Made by a program: the position numbers and the translations under genes | Shown here: positions 1 to 9,072 of the stretch, in pieces | How positions within the stretch are numbered: position 1 is the first letter of the stretch | Layout: each line of letters begins with the position of its first letter | DNA from: Treponema sp. | GTDB lineage: Bacteria; Spirochaetota; Spirochaetia; Treponematales; Treponemataceae | Assembly: GCA_016290335.1 (NCBI GenBank) | Contig: JAEETM010000010.1 | Span: 1-63,420, forward strand | DNA: 63,420 nt | Direction of reading: 5' to 3' | Notes under the pieces: generated by a model | What the model saw: the letters and a program-made list of their open reading frames with translations, nothing else | Database searches by the model: none | Told to the model about the DNA's origin: nothing

Positions 1-240
<240 letters not shown>

Positions 241-347
241 ATATTATCCTTTCCGCCTTTAAGGCGTTTTACATACATTCCGTTCCGGATGCCGTGCACG
301 CACCATTTGCGTCTTACGGTTTTCCTTTGTTTTGACAAGTTAATAAT

Positions 348-459
348 TGCCGGTGGCCATGGCGGAGAGGCAATACCCGTTCCCATTCCGAACACGGAAG
401 TCAAGCTCTCCTGCGCCGATGATACTGCCTTCGTGGCGGGAAAGTAGGTAGCTGCCGGC
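348..459 (+). rRNA. 5S ribosomal RNA
   Basis: A 112-base block begins GCCGGTGGCC and ends GCTGCCGGC, so the two ends pair as the 5S helix I. Inside are the conserved CCCGTTCCCATTCCGAACACGG loop and GGGAAAGTAGGT end. It is directly downstream of 23S in an ordinary 23S-5S arrangement. Small ORFs crossing this block on either strand are not genes. Confidence 0.93.
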
Positions 460-468
460 TTTTTTTTC

Positions 469-542
469 GGGCAGTTAGCTCAGCTGGTACGAGCGTCTGG
501 TTTACACCCAGAATGTCGGGAGTTCGATCCTCTCACTGCCCA
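469..542 (+). tRNA. tRNA-Val (anticodon TAC)
   Basis: A full cloverleaf can be drawn. The acceptor stem is GGGCAGT with ACTGCCC and discriminator A, the D arm holds TTAGCTCAGC, and the anticodon stem TCTGG/CCAGA holds the loop TTTACAC (anticodon TAC, valine). The T arm contains AGTTCGATCC. The CCA tail is not encoded and must be added by CCA-adding enzyme. It lies 9 bases after 5S and probably belongs to the rRNA transcript. Confidence 0.95.
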
Positions 543-543
543 T

Positions 544-580
544 AACAGAGCCCTCTGAATTATCAGGGGGCTCTGTTATT
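544..580 (+). terminator. Intrinsic terminator of the rRNA/tRNA operon
   Basis: AACAGAGCCCTCTGA pairs with TCAGGGGGCTCTGTT across a short AT loop and is followed by a T-rich stretch. It sits immediately behind tRNA-Val and closes the rRNA operon. Confidence 0.85.
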
Positions 581-698
581 TTAAAGTCTTTTTGTTGTAC
601 TAATTGTTAATTGGAAAAATCTATTCTTTTTTTGTAAAACATTTCTTTTGAGTGAATTATCTTATTGCCTTTTAATTTTCTTTATGTAAAATACTAGT

Positions 699-2315
699 AT
701 GTGTGCAAAAATTATTAATCCGATTATACCGGGATTTTATCCGGATCCTTCTGTTTGTGCGGCAGATGGATATTTTTATGTAGTTAATTCATCTTTTGCT
801 TATTATCCCGGGCTTCCAATTTTTAAAAGTAAAGATTGTGTAAAATGGGAGCAAATTGGCAATATCATAGACAGGCCTTCACAGCTTGATTTTTCTGAAG
901 ATGGTGTTTCACGCGGACTTTTTGCGCCAACAATCCGTTATAATAATGGAAAGTTTTATTGTATCTGTACACATATCGATAAAATTGGAAACTTTTTTGT
1001 CACCGCCGACAATCCAGCAGGTCCCTGGTCCGACCCCATTGTTATAGAAGGTGCTGATGGAATTGACCCGTCACTGTTTTTTGATGATGACGGCACTGTT
1101 TGGTACGTAGGCACTCATCCTGCTCCAGAAGGCGTAAAGTATAACGGCAACTGGGAAATCTGGATTCAAAAAATCGATATCACAACAGGTAAGCTTTATG
1201 GCGAACCAAAAGGAATCTGGCGTGGTGCATTAAGAGACTGTATCTGGCCAGAAGGACCACACATCTACAAAATCAACGATTGGTATTATTTGATTCATGC
1301 AGAAGGGGGCACAGGTCCAGAACATGCAGTTTGTGTTGCCCGCAGTAAGAATATTGAAGGCCCATGGGAAGGAAAAAAGGCAAATCCAATTCTTACACAT
1401 CGTCATCTTGGAAAAACAGCCGGCGTAATTTATGTTGGCCATGCCGATTTATTCTGTGACAATAATGGACGCTGGTGGATGGTTTGTCTTGCATCTCGTC
1501 CTTATGGCGAAAAAGATAAAAAGTTCTGTAATATGGGACGTGAAACTTTTCTTGTGCCTGTAAAATGGGAAGATGAATGGCCTGTTGTTTCCTGGGAAAC
1601 AGGTCTTGTGGAAAATGCCTACGATCAGTTTGGCCATGTTGCAAAAGTAACTAACTCCGATTCAGATGCAGTTTCTTTCCCGGTTATCGACGACTTTAAT
1701 TCAAAAGAGCTTGATTATTTCTGGCTGAGCCTGCGTTCCCGTGATCCATCATATATAAACTGCACAGAAAACCCTGGAAGTTTACGCATTTATGGTGGTG
1801 GGCCAATTACAGAAGCAGGTTATACTTCGGTTGTAGCCCGCAGACAGACAGGTTTTTCTTACGAAGCGTGTGCAAAGTTGAATCTTCATTTTGCAAATGA
1901 TGATGATTGTGCCGGAATTGTGTGCTTCCAGAACGAAAAGTATAATTACAGGATTCAATTTAAGCTGAAAGGCAAAGTTGTTGTTATTCAGTTTGTAAAG
2001 GCTTGCGGCAAGGAAGATGAAATTGTAAAAGAAGAAGTCTTCTCTGGAGTTTCTGATAATATGCCGGTTGTCCTCCGTGTGGTTGCCGAAAAGCAGCAGC
2101 TCCATTTTCAGTATGGTGCTGACGAAAGAAGCATGATTACTTTTGTTGATAATGTGGACGGCAGTATTTTGAGCTACGAGGTAGCAGGTGGATTTGTTGG
2201 AACAATCGTTGGAATGTTTGCAGTTTCTGGCGGCGATTATACAAAACGTGAGTTCTATTGCGATTTTGACTGGTTCAAGTACGATAATACAGCTCGACTC
2301 TGGATTGATAAATAA
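699..2315 (+). CDS. GH43 beta-xylosidase / alpha-L-arabinofuranosidase
   Basis: This is a 538-residue intracellular-type glycoside hydrolase of family 43; no signal peptide is visible. The five-bladed propeller starts with NPIIPGFYPDPSV, which carries the general-base Asp. DGIDPSLFFDDDG supplies the second acidic residue and WPEGPHIYK the general-acid Glu. Residues from about 320 onward form a C-terminal beta-sandwich typical of XynB-like GH43 members. The expected role is release of xylose or arabinose from xylo-oligosaccharides in the cytoplasm. The esterase gene follows at once, so the two probably form an operon. No clear Shine-Dalgarno precedes the ATG. A GTAAAAC half-site at about 634 resembles half of the LacI-type operator at 28709, which hints at shared control. 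Substrate preference cannot be told from sequence. Confidence 0.93.
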   Translation: MCAKIINPIIPGFYPDPSVCAADGYFYVVNSSFAYYPGLPIFKSKDCVKWEQIGNIIDRPSQLDFSEDGVSRGLFAPTIRYNNGKFYCICTHIDKIGNFFVTADNPAGPWSDPIVIEGADGIDPSLFFDDDGTVWYVGTHPAPEGVKYNGNWEIWIQKIDITTGKLYGEPKGIWRGALRDCIWPEGPHIYKINDWYYLIHAEGGTGPEHAVCVARSKNIEGPWEGKKANPILTHRHLGKTAGVIYVGHADLFCDNNGRWWMVCLASRPYGEKDKKFCNMGRETFLVPVKWEDEWPVVSWETGLVENAYDQFGHVAKVTNSDSDAVSFPVIDDFNSKELDYFWLSLRSRDPSYINCTENPGSLRIYGGGPITEAGYTSVVARRQTGFSYEACAKLNLHFANDDDCAGIVCFQNEKYNYRIQFKLKGKVVVIQFVKACGKEDEIVKEEVFSGVSDNMPVVLRVVAEKQQLHFQYGADERSMITFVDNVDGSILSYEVAGGFVGTIVGMFAVSGGDYTKREFYCDFDWFKYDNTARLWIDK

Positions 2316-2316
2316 A

Positions 2317-2347
2317 TGTCATTTTCGGGCCTGACCCGGAAATCTAT
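2317..2347 (-). repeat. Dispersed palindromic repeat, copy A
   Basis: Read on the minus strand this is AGATTTCCGGGTCAGGCCCG followed by AAAATGACA. It matches the family at 5905, 8333, 16685 and 17167: AGAT, inverted arms around (T)CAAG, then ATGACA. It occupies the apparent N-terminal codons of the esterase frame and gives the peptide SFSGLTRKS. Confidence 0.7.
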
Positions 2348-2360
2348 TATGGTGGAAATG

Positions 2361-4466
2361 ATGAGTAAAAGTTTTTTTGTAAAAGGGATTTATGCTTCTG
2401 GAATGGTTTTACAGCGAAATACTGTAAACTGTATTTATGGCGGTGGAGCAAAGGCAACTCAGGTAGAGCTTGAGTTTAGAGGAAATAAAAGCTCAACTAC
2501 AGCAGATAAAAATGGCGAGTGGAAAATAGAGTTTAATCCCGGAGAAGCTGGCGGTCCTTTTGATTTGAAGCTTGCTTGTGCTTCAGATACGATTGTTTTT
2601 TCTGATGTTTACGTTGGCGAAGTCTGGCTTAGTTCTGGTCAGTCAAATGCACAGCTTCCAATGAACCGCATGAAATACAGTTACCCGGAAGAGTTTAAGC
2701 TGCCGGAAAATCCTCAGATAAGGATGATTACAATTCCTATTACCTTTTCTTTTGATGGAGAAAAATCTGCTATTGAAAATCCTGTCTGGAAATGTGCCAG
2801 CCCGGAAAATCTTGGTGAAATGAGCGGTACAGCTTACTTTTTTGCTAAAAAGCTTCAGAAAGAGCTTGGAATCCCGGTAGGAGTAATTAATTCAAGTCAG
2901 GGTGGTTCCCCAATTTTTGCCTGGATGAATAAGGATTCGTTTAAGGAACTTGGACGTGATGATTATCTTGCAAAAATTGAAAAATGGAATGTAAAAGGAG
3001 CTGTTAAAAAAGTACAGGATGAAGCTGCAGCTGCACATAAGACTTGGGATGAACAGCTTGCAAAAAGTGATATTGGATTTACGCAGAAATGGAATGAAGG
3101 TGGAATTGAAAAGTTTTATGACTGTGCAAATGGAAATAAAACTGTAATCTCTACCAAAACTTTTTCCATCCCTGGTGATTTTACAGAGCTTGGAGAAACA
3201 ACTGGAGTTGTCTGGTTTAAAAAAGAAATTGTTTTGAACAGTCAGCAGGCAGAATATCTTAATTCACATAAATCATTTATCTGGTTTGGCACTATTCAAG
3301 ATTCCGATACAATCTGGATAAACGGCACTTTCTGCGGCTCAACTGGTTATTTATATCCTCCAAGACGATACGAAATCCCAAAAGGAACTTTAAAAGAAGG
3401 CAGCAATATCATCACTGTGAGAGTTCAAAAAAATGGGCCTGGTCCAATAAGATTCTTTACAGAAAAGCCTTATTATCTTTTTAGTGAGGATGTAAGAATT
3501 GCTCCTGTTGCCTTTAGAAATGTTGAGCGGGTGGAATTGCAGAATCAAGTTCAGAGCAATAGTTCGGTTCATAAGGATGATGCGAGTGCTGGTGTAAAAA
3601 TCAAGCTGGAAGGTGAATGGAATTATGCTGTAGGCTGTACTTCGCTTCCACGGCCTGGTGAAGTTTTCTTTGAGTGGGAACCATCAGCTTTGTATAATTC
3701 AATGCTTGCTCCTTGTTTTTCCTATGCAATTGCGGGTGCCTTGTGGTATCAGGGGGAATCGAATGCAACGGAGTATTATGATTACAAGGCTCTTTTGAAA
3801 AAGATGATTGAGCTCTGGCGCAAAAAGTTTGTTTATGCTCCTGAAAAAATGCCTTTTGTTGTAATGCAGCTTCCGAACTGGGCAATTGGAATAGAGCGTT
3901 CAATCAGTGATAATTTTGATGATTGGGCAGAATTACGCGATGCTCAGCTTAAGGCAGTTGAGGAAAGTGATAATACGACTTTAGTTTCTATGATTGATGC
4001 CGGTGAATGGAATGATTTGCATCCAGAAAAGAAAAAGACCGGCGGAACAAGAGCAGCCTTGGAAGCTTTACGCCTTGCTTATGGGGCAAAAACAAATGCA
4101 GCTCCAAAAATAGAATATTGTGAGCGAAAGGATGATGTCTTTACCTTAAGGTTTAATTGCGGAACTTCCTCCTTAAAAGCTTATGAAGTTATTGGTGAGG
4201 ATAATGATAAAGCAAAATATTCTTCAGCCTATGCAGATTTTAACAAAGAAAATCCTTGTGTTTATGGTTTTGAGTTTGTTACAAAAGATGATGTAAAGCT
4301 TAAGGCATGCGGAAAGTTAGTTTCTGCTAATACAGTAGAAATTAAATCTCCAGTAGAAGCAGATAGTTTGAAGGAGCTTCGTTATCTTTGGAAAAACAAC
4401 CCGTGGATTGTAAATCTTTATTCTGAGGAACTGATTCCAGCCTTACCCTTTAAGATTCTGCTGTAA
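2361..4466 (+). CDS. SGNH esterase, sialate O-acetylesterase / acetyl-xylan esterase type
   Basis: The protein has about 700 residues and the sialate-O-acetylesterase architecture. The nucleophile block is SSGQSNAQLPM, a second conserved block is ALWYQGESNA, and a C-terminal DLHPEKK supplies Asp and His. A galactose-binding-like jelly roll (VWFKKEI ... DTIWINGTFCGSTG) is inserted between the halves, as in long family members. Beside GH43 it most likely deacetylates xylan fragments rather than sialic acid. The reading frame opens at 2316, one base after the upstream stop, but codons 1-11 lie in a dispersed palindromic repeat. I chose the ATG at 2361 because it has GGTGGA just upstream and gives the family-typical N-terminus; 2349 is also possible. 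No signal peptide is seen. The stop is 2 bases from the convergent purF end. Confidence 0.88.
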   Translation: MSKSFFVKGIYASGMVLQRNTVNCIYGGGAKATQVELEFRGNKSSTTADKNGEWKIEFNPGEAGGPFDLKLACASDTIVFSDVYVGEVWLSSGQSNAQLPMNRMKYSYPEEFKLPENPQIRMITIPITFSFDGEKSAIENPVWKCASPENLGEMSGTAYFFAKKLQKELGIPVGVINSSQGGSPIFAWMNKDSFKELGRDDYLAKIEKWNVKGAVKKVQDEAAAAHKTWDEQLAKSDIGFTQKWNEGGIEKFYDCANGNKTVISTKTFSIPGDFTELGETTGVVWFKKEIVLNSQQAEYLNSHKSFIWFGTIQDSDTIWINGTFCGSTGYLYPPRRYEIPKGTLKEGSNIITVRVQKNGPGPIRFFTEKPYYLFSEDVRIAPVAFRNVERVELQNQVQSNSSVHKDDASAGVKIKLEGEWNYAVGCTSLPRPGEVFFEWEPSALYNSMLAPCFSYAIAGALWYQGESNATEYYDYKALLKKMIELWRKKFVYAPEKMPFVVMQLPNWAIGIERSISDNFDDWAELRDAQLKAVEESDNTTLVSMIDAGEWNDLHPEKKKTGGTRAALEALRLAYGAKTNAAPKIEYCERKDDVFTLRFNCGTSSLKAYEVIGEDNDKAKYSSAYADFNKENPCVYGFEFVTKDDVKLKACGKLVSANTVEIKSPVEADSLKELRYLWKNNPWIVNLYSEELIPALPFKILL

Positions 4467-4468
4467 GA

Positions 4469-5884
4469 CTATTCGTTTCCGTTCCAGCAGTAAGTACACA
4501 ACTTGCAGTGGTCAATTCCAACGCTGTCCAGCATATCGTCTAAGCGAGTGTAGCGCAGCGTTGTGAAGTGAAGCTCTTTGCGGATTTCTTCAAGCATCTT
4601 TGCGTATTCTGGAGTATCAGGATTACAGTATTTTTTAATCACTTCTTCAGAAGCATTCTTGCCTTCAAACTTTTCTATAATTCGGCGGGTAATCAAATCC
4701 ATTTCTGACTTTGAGCGAGAGAAGTTCAGGTATTTGCAGCCGAAAACAATTGGTGGACAGGCTGGACGAACATGAACTTCCTTTGCACCAGATTTATACA
4801 GGAAGTCGGTTGTTTCGCGGAGCTGTGTTCCACGGACAATTGAGTCATCAATCAAAAGGATTTTCTTTCCTTTAATTAACGGCTGAACAGGAATAAGCTT
4901 CATGTGGGCAATTAAGTTTCTCTGCTCCTGGTTTGTTGGCATAAAGGAACGTGGCCAGGTTGGAGTATATTTGATGAAAGGTCGTGCAAAAGGAATACCG
5001 GAAGCATTAGCGTAGCCGATTGCATGAGGTGTACCACTGTCTGGAACTCCGGCAATAATATCAGGATGAACAGAATCTTTATCGCGCATTGCAAGATATT
5101 TTCCGCAGTTATAACGCATTGCTTCAACGTTTACGCCTTCATAGCTTGCAGTCGGGTAACCGTAGTAAATCCACAGGAAAGTACAGATTTTCATTTCTTT
5201 ACCAGGCTGCTGAAGAATCTTGTAGCCGTCTGCATCCATAAAGACAATTTCTGCAGGACCAAGTTCGTGGCAGTCAGTATAACCAAGATTTACATAAGCA
5301 AAGTTTTCAAAAGAAACACAGTAAGCTCCTTCCTTTTTACCAATAGCAAGAGGAGTTCGGCCCAAACGGTCGCGTGCAGCATAGATTCCTTTTGGAGTCA
5401 TAATCAGCATTGTGATTGAGCCTTTTATTTTCTGCTGAACATATTGAATGCCTTCGAGGATTGTTTTTTTCTGGTCAATCAGAGTAACAATAAGCTCTGT
5501 CTGGTTGATTTCGCCGCCGGTCATTTCCAGAAAGTGAGTGGAGCTGTTTTCGCGAACTTCTTTAATCAATTCTTCTTTATTTGTAACAATTCCAACTGTT
5601 GTGATTGCAAAGCTGCCGAGGTGTGAGTTTACAAGAAGCGGCTGTGGTTCATAATCACTTATACAACCAATACCAATTTTACCGCGGAGCTCTTCCAAAT
5701 CATTTTCAAACTTTGTGCGGAAAGGAGAGTTTTTAATGTCGTGAATGGACTGTTCAAATCTACCTTCGTTGCTGTATACTGCCATACCACCGCGGCTTGT
5801 TCCCAAGTGCGAATGATAATCAACTCCGAAAAACAAATCCAAAGTACAATCTTCTTTTGAAGCAACTCCAAAAACGCCACCCAT
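4469..5884 (-). CDS. purF: Amidophosphoribosyltransferase-like protein lacking the N-terminal Cys
   Basis: This 471-residue protein combines a class-II glutamine amidotransferase fold with a phosphoribosyltransferase domain. The PRPP loop KILLIDDSIVRGT lies at residues 341-352. Cysteines at about 244 (ICTFLW), 383 (FGCK) and 460/463/466 (CKLCTYC) match the Fe-S ligand pattern of Bacillus-type PurF. The N-terminus reads MGGVFGV where canonical enzymes have MCGVFGI or a processed CG(I/V)xG. The glutaminase nucleophile Cys is therefore Gly, and no nearby Cys can replace it. AAGGAG lies 8 bases before this ATG, so the start is well supported. The protein may use free ammonia or have a changed role; it could still do the first purine step. 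It lies 56 bases behind citrate synthase, while purEMN lie elsewhere. Confidence 0.85.
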   Translation of the reverse strand: MGGVFGVASKEDCTLDLFFGVDYHSHLGTSRGGMAVYSNEGRFEQSIHDIKNSPFRTKFENDLEELRGKIGIGCISDYEPQPLLVNSHLGSFAITTVGIVTNKEELIKEVRENSSTHFLEMTGGEINQTELIVTLIDQKKTILEGIQYVQQKIKGSITMLIMTPKGIYAARDRLGRTPLAIGKKEGAYCVSFENFAYVNLGYTDCHELGPAEIVFMDADGYKILQQPGKEMKICTFLWIYYGYPTASYEGVNVEAMRYNCGKYLAMRDKDSVHPDIIAGVPDSGTPHAIGYANASGIPFARPFIKYTPTWPRSFMPTNQEQRNLIAHMKLIPVQPLIKGKKILLIDDSIVRGTQLRETTDFLYKSGAKEVHVRPACPPIVFGCKYLNFSRSKSEMDLITRRIIEKFEGKNASEEVIKKYCNPDTPEYAKMLEEIRKELHFTTLRYTRLDDMLDSVGIDHCKLCTYCWNGNE

Positions 5885-5904
5885 TGTAAATCTCCTTGCA
5901 TATC

Positions 5905-5932
5905 AGATATTCGGTCAAGCCCGAATATGACA
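5905..5932 (+). repeat. Dispersed palindromic repeat, copy B
   Basis: AGATATTCGGTCAAGCCCGA continues with ATATGACA: arms ATATTCGG and CCGAATAT around a TCAAG-type loop. It sits between the citrate synthase stop and the purF start on the minus strand, so it would form a hairpin in a shared transcript. Confidence 0.75.
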
Positions 5933-5940
5933 TAATTTTT

Positions 5941-7308
5941 TTATTTTCTTTCCATCAACGGGATAAAATCTCTTTCCTTTGAAATATTCTTGTATGCCGG
6001 TCGATAGATTCTTCCGCCGCTTACAACTTCCTCAATTCTGTGTGCTGACCAACCGGCAATTCTTGAAATTGCAAAAATTGGAGTGAAAAGTTCACGAGGA
6101 ATATTAAGCATTGTATAAACCAGACCGGAATAAAAGTCAACATTTGCACAGATATTTTTTGTTGCGGCGTGTACGTGAGTCTGCTGAATTACATCTGGTG
6201 AAAGTCGTTCAATCAAATCGTAAAGCTCAAACTCTTTCATAAAGCCTTTATCTTTTGCAAGCTCACGTGCTTTAGCTTTAAGGAGCACTTCACGAGGGTC
6301 GCTGATTGTATAGATTGCGTGACCCATACCGTATATTTTTCCTGTGCCGTCAAAGGCTTCTTTTTTAGAAATCTTAACAAGATAATCGCGTACTTCTTTT
6401 TCATCAGTCCAGTCTTTTATGTGGGCTTTAATGTCATCCATCATTTCGCAGACACGAATATTTGCACCACCATGGCGTCGGCCCTTAAGGGAACCAACTG
6501 CGGCGGCAATTGCAGAATAAGTATCTGTATCGGTTGAAGAAACTACGTGAACGGTAAGAGAAGAGTTGTTACCACCACCGTGTTCTGCGTGAAGAATGAG
6601 TGCAAGATCAAGGATTTCTGCTTCGAGCTTTGTGTACTGCTTGTCTGGTCTGATTAAGCGTAAAAAGTTTTCTGCAGTAGAAAGCTCTGGTTTTGGATTA
6701 TGGATGAACATACTCTTGTTGTCGTAATAGCGGCTCTTTGCCTGATAACCATAAGCGGCAAGTGTAGAAAAACGTGCAATAAGCTGAACACACTGTCTTA
6801 CAATATTGCTTACTTCACGGCCTTCCGGATTTTCATCATAAGAATAGCTTGCAAGAACACCGCGCGCCATTTTGTTCATAATGTCATTTGAAGGAGCCTT
6901 CATAATCATATCTTCCGTAAAGTTTGGAGGAAGCATTCTTGATTCTCCAAGATATGAAGTGAAAACCTGAAGCTGCTTTTCATTAGGAAGCTCGCCAAAA
7001 AGAAGAAGATAAGCGCACTGTTCAAAACCATACTGGTTGTTCTTTTCAGCGTCCTTGATTAAATCTTCAACATTATAACCACGGTAAATCAACTTACCTG
7101 GGATGGCAATTTTCTGTCCGTCCTGAATATCATAACCAACTACATCACCAATTCGGGTAAGACCAACAAGAACACCAGTTCCGTTTGCATTTCGGAGACC
7201 GCGTTTAACATCATATTTAGTATATAAATCGGGATTGATCGGGTCGTTGTGGACAGCAAGACGCTCGAGCTTTTTTAAGATGTTTTGTTTTTCTTTTTCT
7301 GAAAACAT
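5941..7308 (-). CDS. gltA: Citrate synthase
   Basis: This 455-residue protein condenses oxaloacetate and acetyl-CoA. The catalytic set is in place: HAEHGGGNNSS (His 240/243), GMGHAIYTISDPRE (His 330 and substrate Arg) and ANVDFYSG (Asp 391). SLKGRRHGGAN is the usual acetyl-CoA/oxaloacetate segment. Length and N-terminal extension resemble the citrate synthases of clostridia and spirochaetes. It uses an AGGAGG-type ribosome site. The 190-base upstream gap contains GGTCAT/ATGACC arms (7361-7383), possibly an operator. No other TCA-cycle gene is in the window, so a biosynthetic role (2-oxoglutarate for glutamate) is likely. pckG at the far end also works around oxaloacetate. Confidence 0.93.
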   Translation of the reverse strand: MFSEKEKQNILKKLERLAVHNDPINPDLYTKYDVKRGLRNANGTGVLVGLTRIGDVVGYDIQDGQKIAIPGKLIYRGYNVEDLIKDAEKNNQYGFEQCAYLLLFGELPNEKQLQVFTSYLGESRMLPPNFTEDMIMKAPSNDIMNKMARGVLASYSYDENPEGREVSNIVRQCVQLIARFSTLAAYGYQAKSRYYDNKSMFIHNPKPELSTAENFLRLIRPDKQYTKLEAEILDLALILHAEHGGGNNSSLTVHVVSSTDTDTYSAIAAAVGSLKGRRHGGANIRVCEMMDDIKAHIKDWTDEKEVRDYLVKISKKEAFDGTGKIYGMGHAIYTISDPREVLLKAKARELAKDKGFMKEFELYDLIERLSPDVIQQTHVHAATKNICANVDFYSGLVYTMLNIPRELFTPIFAISRIAGWSAHRIEEVVSGGRIYRPAYKNISKERDFIPLMERK

Positions 7309-7498
7309 AATTTTGGCCTCCTTTTTTAATTACAGTGTCAAAACAGTTTAATCGGCATTCGGTCATTTTGTATGAATATGACCTTTTTTTAATTCAAATT
7401 GCATAAATATACAGTATTACAATTGAATTATTGAATGATTATACAGAAAATGGGGGAGTTGTTCAACAATAATGAAAAATATAAAAATGTAGAAAAAA

Positions 7499-8404
7499 CT
7501 AGTCTGCACAGAATCCCAAGGCTGTAGGCACTTTGCGCTGCAGGAAAGGTTTTTCAATATCTTTGGTGTAGACGAGGAGTGCGGAGGAGTGGCCGCCGTC
7601 GAATTGCATGGCTTTGTCGCAGCCGAGTTTTTGGAAGATGAGGGAACATTCTTCGTAGTTCAGGCCGTTGCGGTCGGTGGGGTGGAAGAAGGGGGTGGTT
7701 ACCATAATGTATAAGTAGCGGCCGTTGCCAGAAGTGCCGCAGCCTACACGGGAACGCTTATTGTGTTGGAACTTTCTGAAGCTGCAGTTTTCGTAGGTCT
7801 GATAAAAACCGCCAAAGGCATAAATGTATTTGGAGTCTAAGGCCTCTTCCTGATTTTCCAGGATTTGAGCACGGAGCTTTTTTCTGCCGCCAGCTTCATC
7901 ATCATCCCAATAAAAAGCAAGAGCGCAGTTTTTTTGATTTGGAGCAGAAATAATTTTTTCGTGGTCTTTTAAAATTCCCACAGGATAATTTGTTGTTTCA
8001 ATTAAAAAGGGAGCCGAGTTAATTGCAACAACAGTATGGTATTGTCTGGCAAAATCTTTTACATTAAAAAGCTGACCCAAACTGTCTTCGTGCGGGGCAT
8101 ATACAATAGAAAGCTTTGGATTATCAAGGTCGATTCTTACACAATGCCAGCTAACTCGCTGCGGTTTTACAACATCTCCGGTGATTTCGAAACCATCCTG
8201 TATGTGTTTCCACTGTACTGGGGAAGGGGCAAGAACTTCAATTGGCAATACTTCAGGTGTGGAATAAGTTTCTTTAAGAAGCTTTGTTGTGCTGCAGCTG
8301 GTGAAGAATAATAGGATGGTGAAGAATAGAAGAGATTGTCGAATCAAGTCCGACAATGACAAAGGATGAGAATCAGACGATGGCAAATGTTTGTTCATAA
8401 TCAT
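7499..8404 (-). CDS. Lipoprotein with phosphodiester glycosidase (NAGPA-type) domain
   Basis: The 301-residue protein has a hydrophobic stretch ending LLFFTSCSTTK, a lipobox with Cys at about 37. The rest fits the NAGPA / phosphodiester-glycosidase domain: HCVRIDL near the start, VVAINSAPF in the centre and the hallmark MQFDGGHSSALLVY near the C-terminus. It probably acts on a phosphodiester-linked sugar at the cell surface; the substrate is unknown. The ATG overlaps the stop of the preceding regulator (TAATG), which implies coupling. Residues about 11-24 (SDSHPLSLSDLIRQS) are encoded by repeat copy C, so the repeat forms the n-region of the signal peptide. Confidence 0.8.
   Translation of the reverse strand: MIMNKHLPSSDSHPLSLSDLIRQSLLFFTILLFFTSCSTTKLLKETYSTPEVLPIEVLAPSPVQWKHIQDGFEITGDVVKPQRVSWHCVRIDLDNPKLSIVYAPHEDSLGQLFNVKDFARQYHTVVAINSAPFLIETTNYPVGILKDHEKIISAPNQKNCALAFYWDDDEAGGRKKLRAQILENQEEALDSKYIYAFGGFYQTYENCSFRKFQHNKRSRVGCGTSGNGRYLYIMVTTPFFHPTDRNGLNYEECSLIFQKLGCDKAMQFDGGHSSALLVYTKDIEKPFLQRKVPTALGFCAD
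8333..8361 (+). repeat. Dispersed palindromic repeat, copy C, inside a coding region
   Basis: AGATTGTCGAATCAAGTCCG continues with ACAATGACA. This is nearly the same as copy D at 16685. It lies wholly inside the lipoprotein reading frame and is translated, on the minus strand, as part of the signal-peptide region. Confidence 0.75.
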
Positions 8405-9072
8405 TACTTTACAAAACGTTGGGCTGGAGTAACTACCCAGATTGCCTGCAGTTCTGTATTGCCAATGTTTTCAAGTGTATGGGGAACTGCGGCGGAAAAG
8501 GAAGCACTGTCGCCTTCTTCAAGAATATATTCCTTGTTTTCATAAGTTAGGCGTGCCTTACCAGTCAGAATAATTCCGAGCTCACGACCAAGATGTCCGT
8601 AAGAACCTCTGTGTGTGTGCGAGCCAGCTGGAATCTTAAGAACATAAGCTTCTATGGAGTTTTCCTTTTCTGTTGAACCGGGATTTGCTAGCTCTTCGTA
8701 AATTATATCTTCTTCGGCAAGAGTGGCCCTTTCATCAGCACGGGTAATGCGGACTGGACGTTCCTTGCGGTATTCTTCAAAAAGAAACTCAAGATTTATA
8801 TCAAGCACATCGGCAAGGGCAAGCAAAGTGTCTATGGCTGGTGAAACATGGTTGCGTTCAATCTGAGAAACAAGACTTTCACTCACTCCGGCTTTCTGGG
8901 CCACAACTTTCAGCGTATAACCTTTATGTTCGCGTACCTGTCTGAGCTTTTCGCCAAAGTGATAGGGAATGCGTTTTTGTTTATCATCATCAGAGCTTTG
9001 AGAATTGCTGGTAACCTGGTGGGACTTAGTTTTTTTAAGTTCATTTTCTTCAGGATTTTGCGAAGGTGTCAT
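8404..9072 (-). CDS. XRE-family regulator with C-terminal cupin
   Basis: At 222 residues it has a helix-turn-helix of the XRE type at about 40-95 (LRQVREHKGYTLKVVAQKAG, then SESLVSQIERNHVSPAIDTL) and a cupin domain from about 140 (SHTHRGSYGHLGRELGIILTGKA, then EEGDSASFSAAVPHTLEN). This MerR-unlike HTH-cupin class usually senses a small metabolite and controls nearby transport or catabolic genes. The N-terminal 30 residues are charged and low complexity. It overlaps the upstream gene by 23 bases and the downstream lipoprotein by the TAATG junction, so all three are one transcript. The ligand is unknown. Confidence 0.88.
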   Translation of the reverse strand: MTPSQNPEENELKKTKSHQVTSNSQSSDDDKQKRIPYHFGEKLRQVREHKGYTLKVVAQKAGVSESLVSQIERNHVSPAIDTLLALADVLDINLEFLFEEYRKERPVRITRADERATLAEEDIIYEELANPGSTEKENSIEAYVLKIPAGSHTHRGSYGHLGRELGIILTGKARLTYENKEYILEEGDSASFSAAVPHTLENIGNTELQAIWVVTPAQRFVK

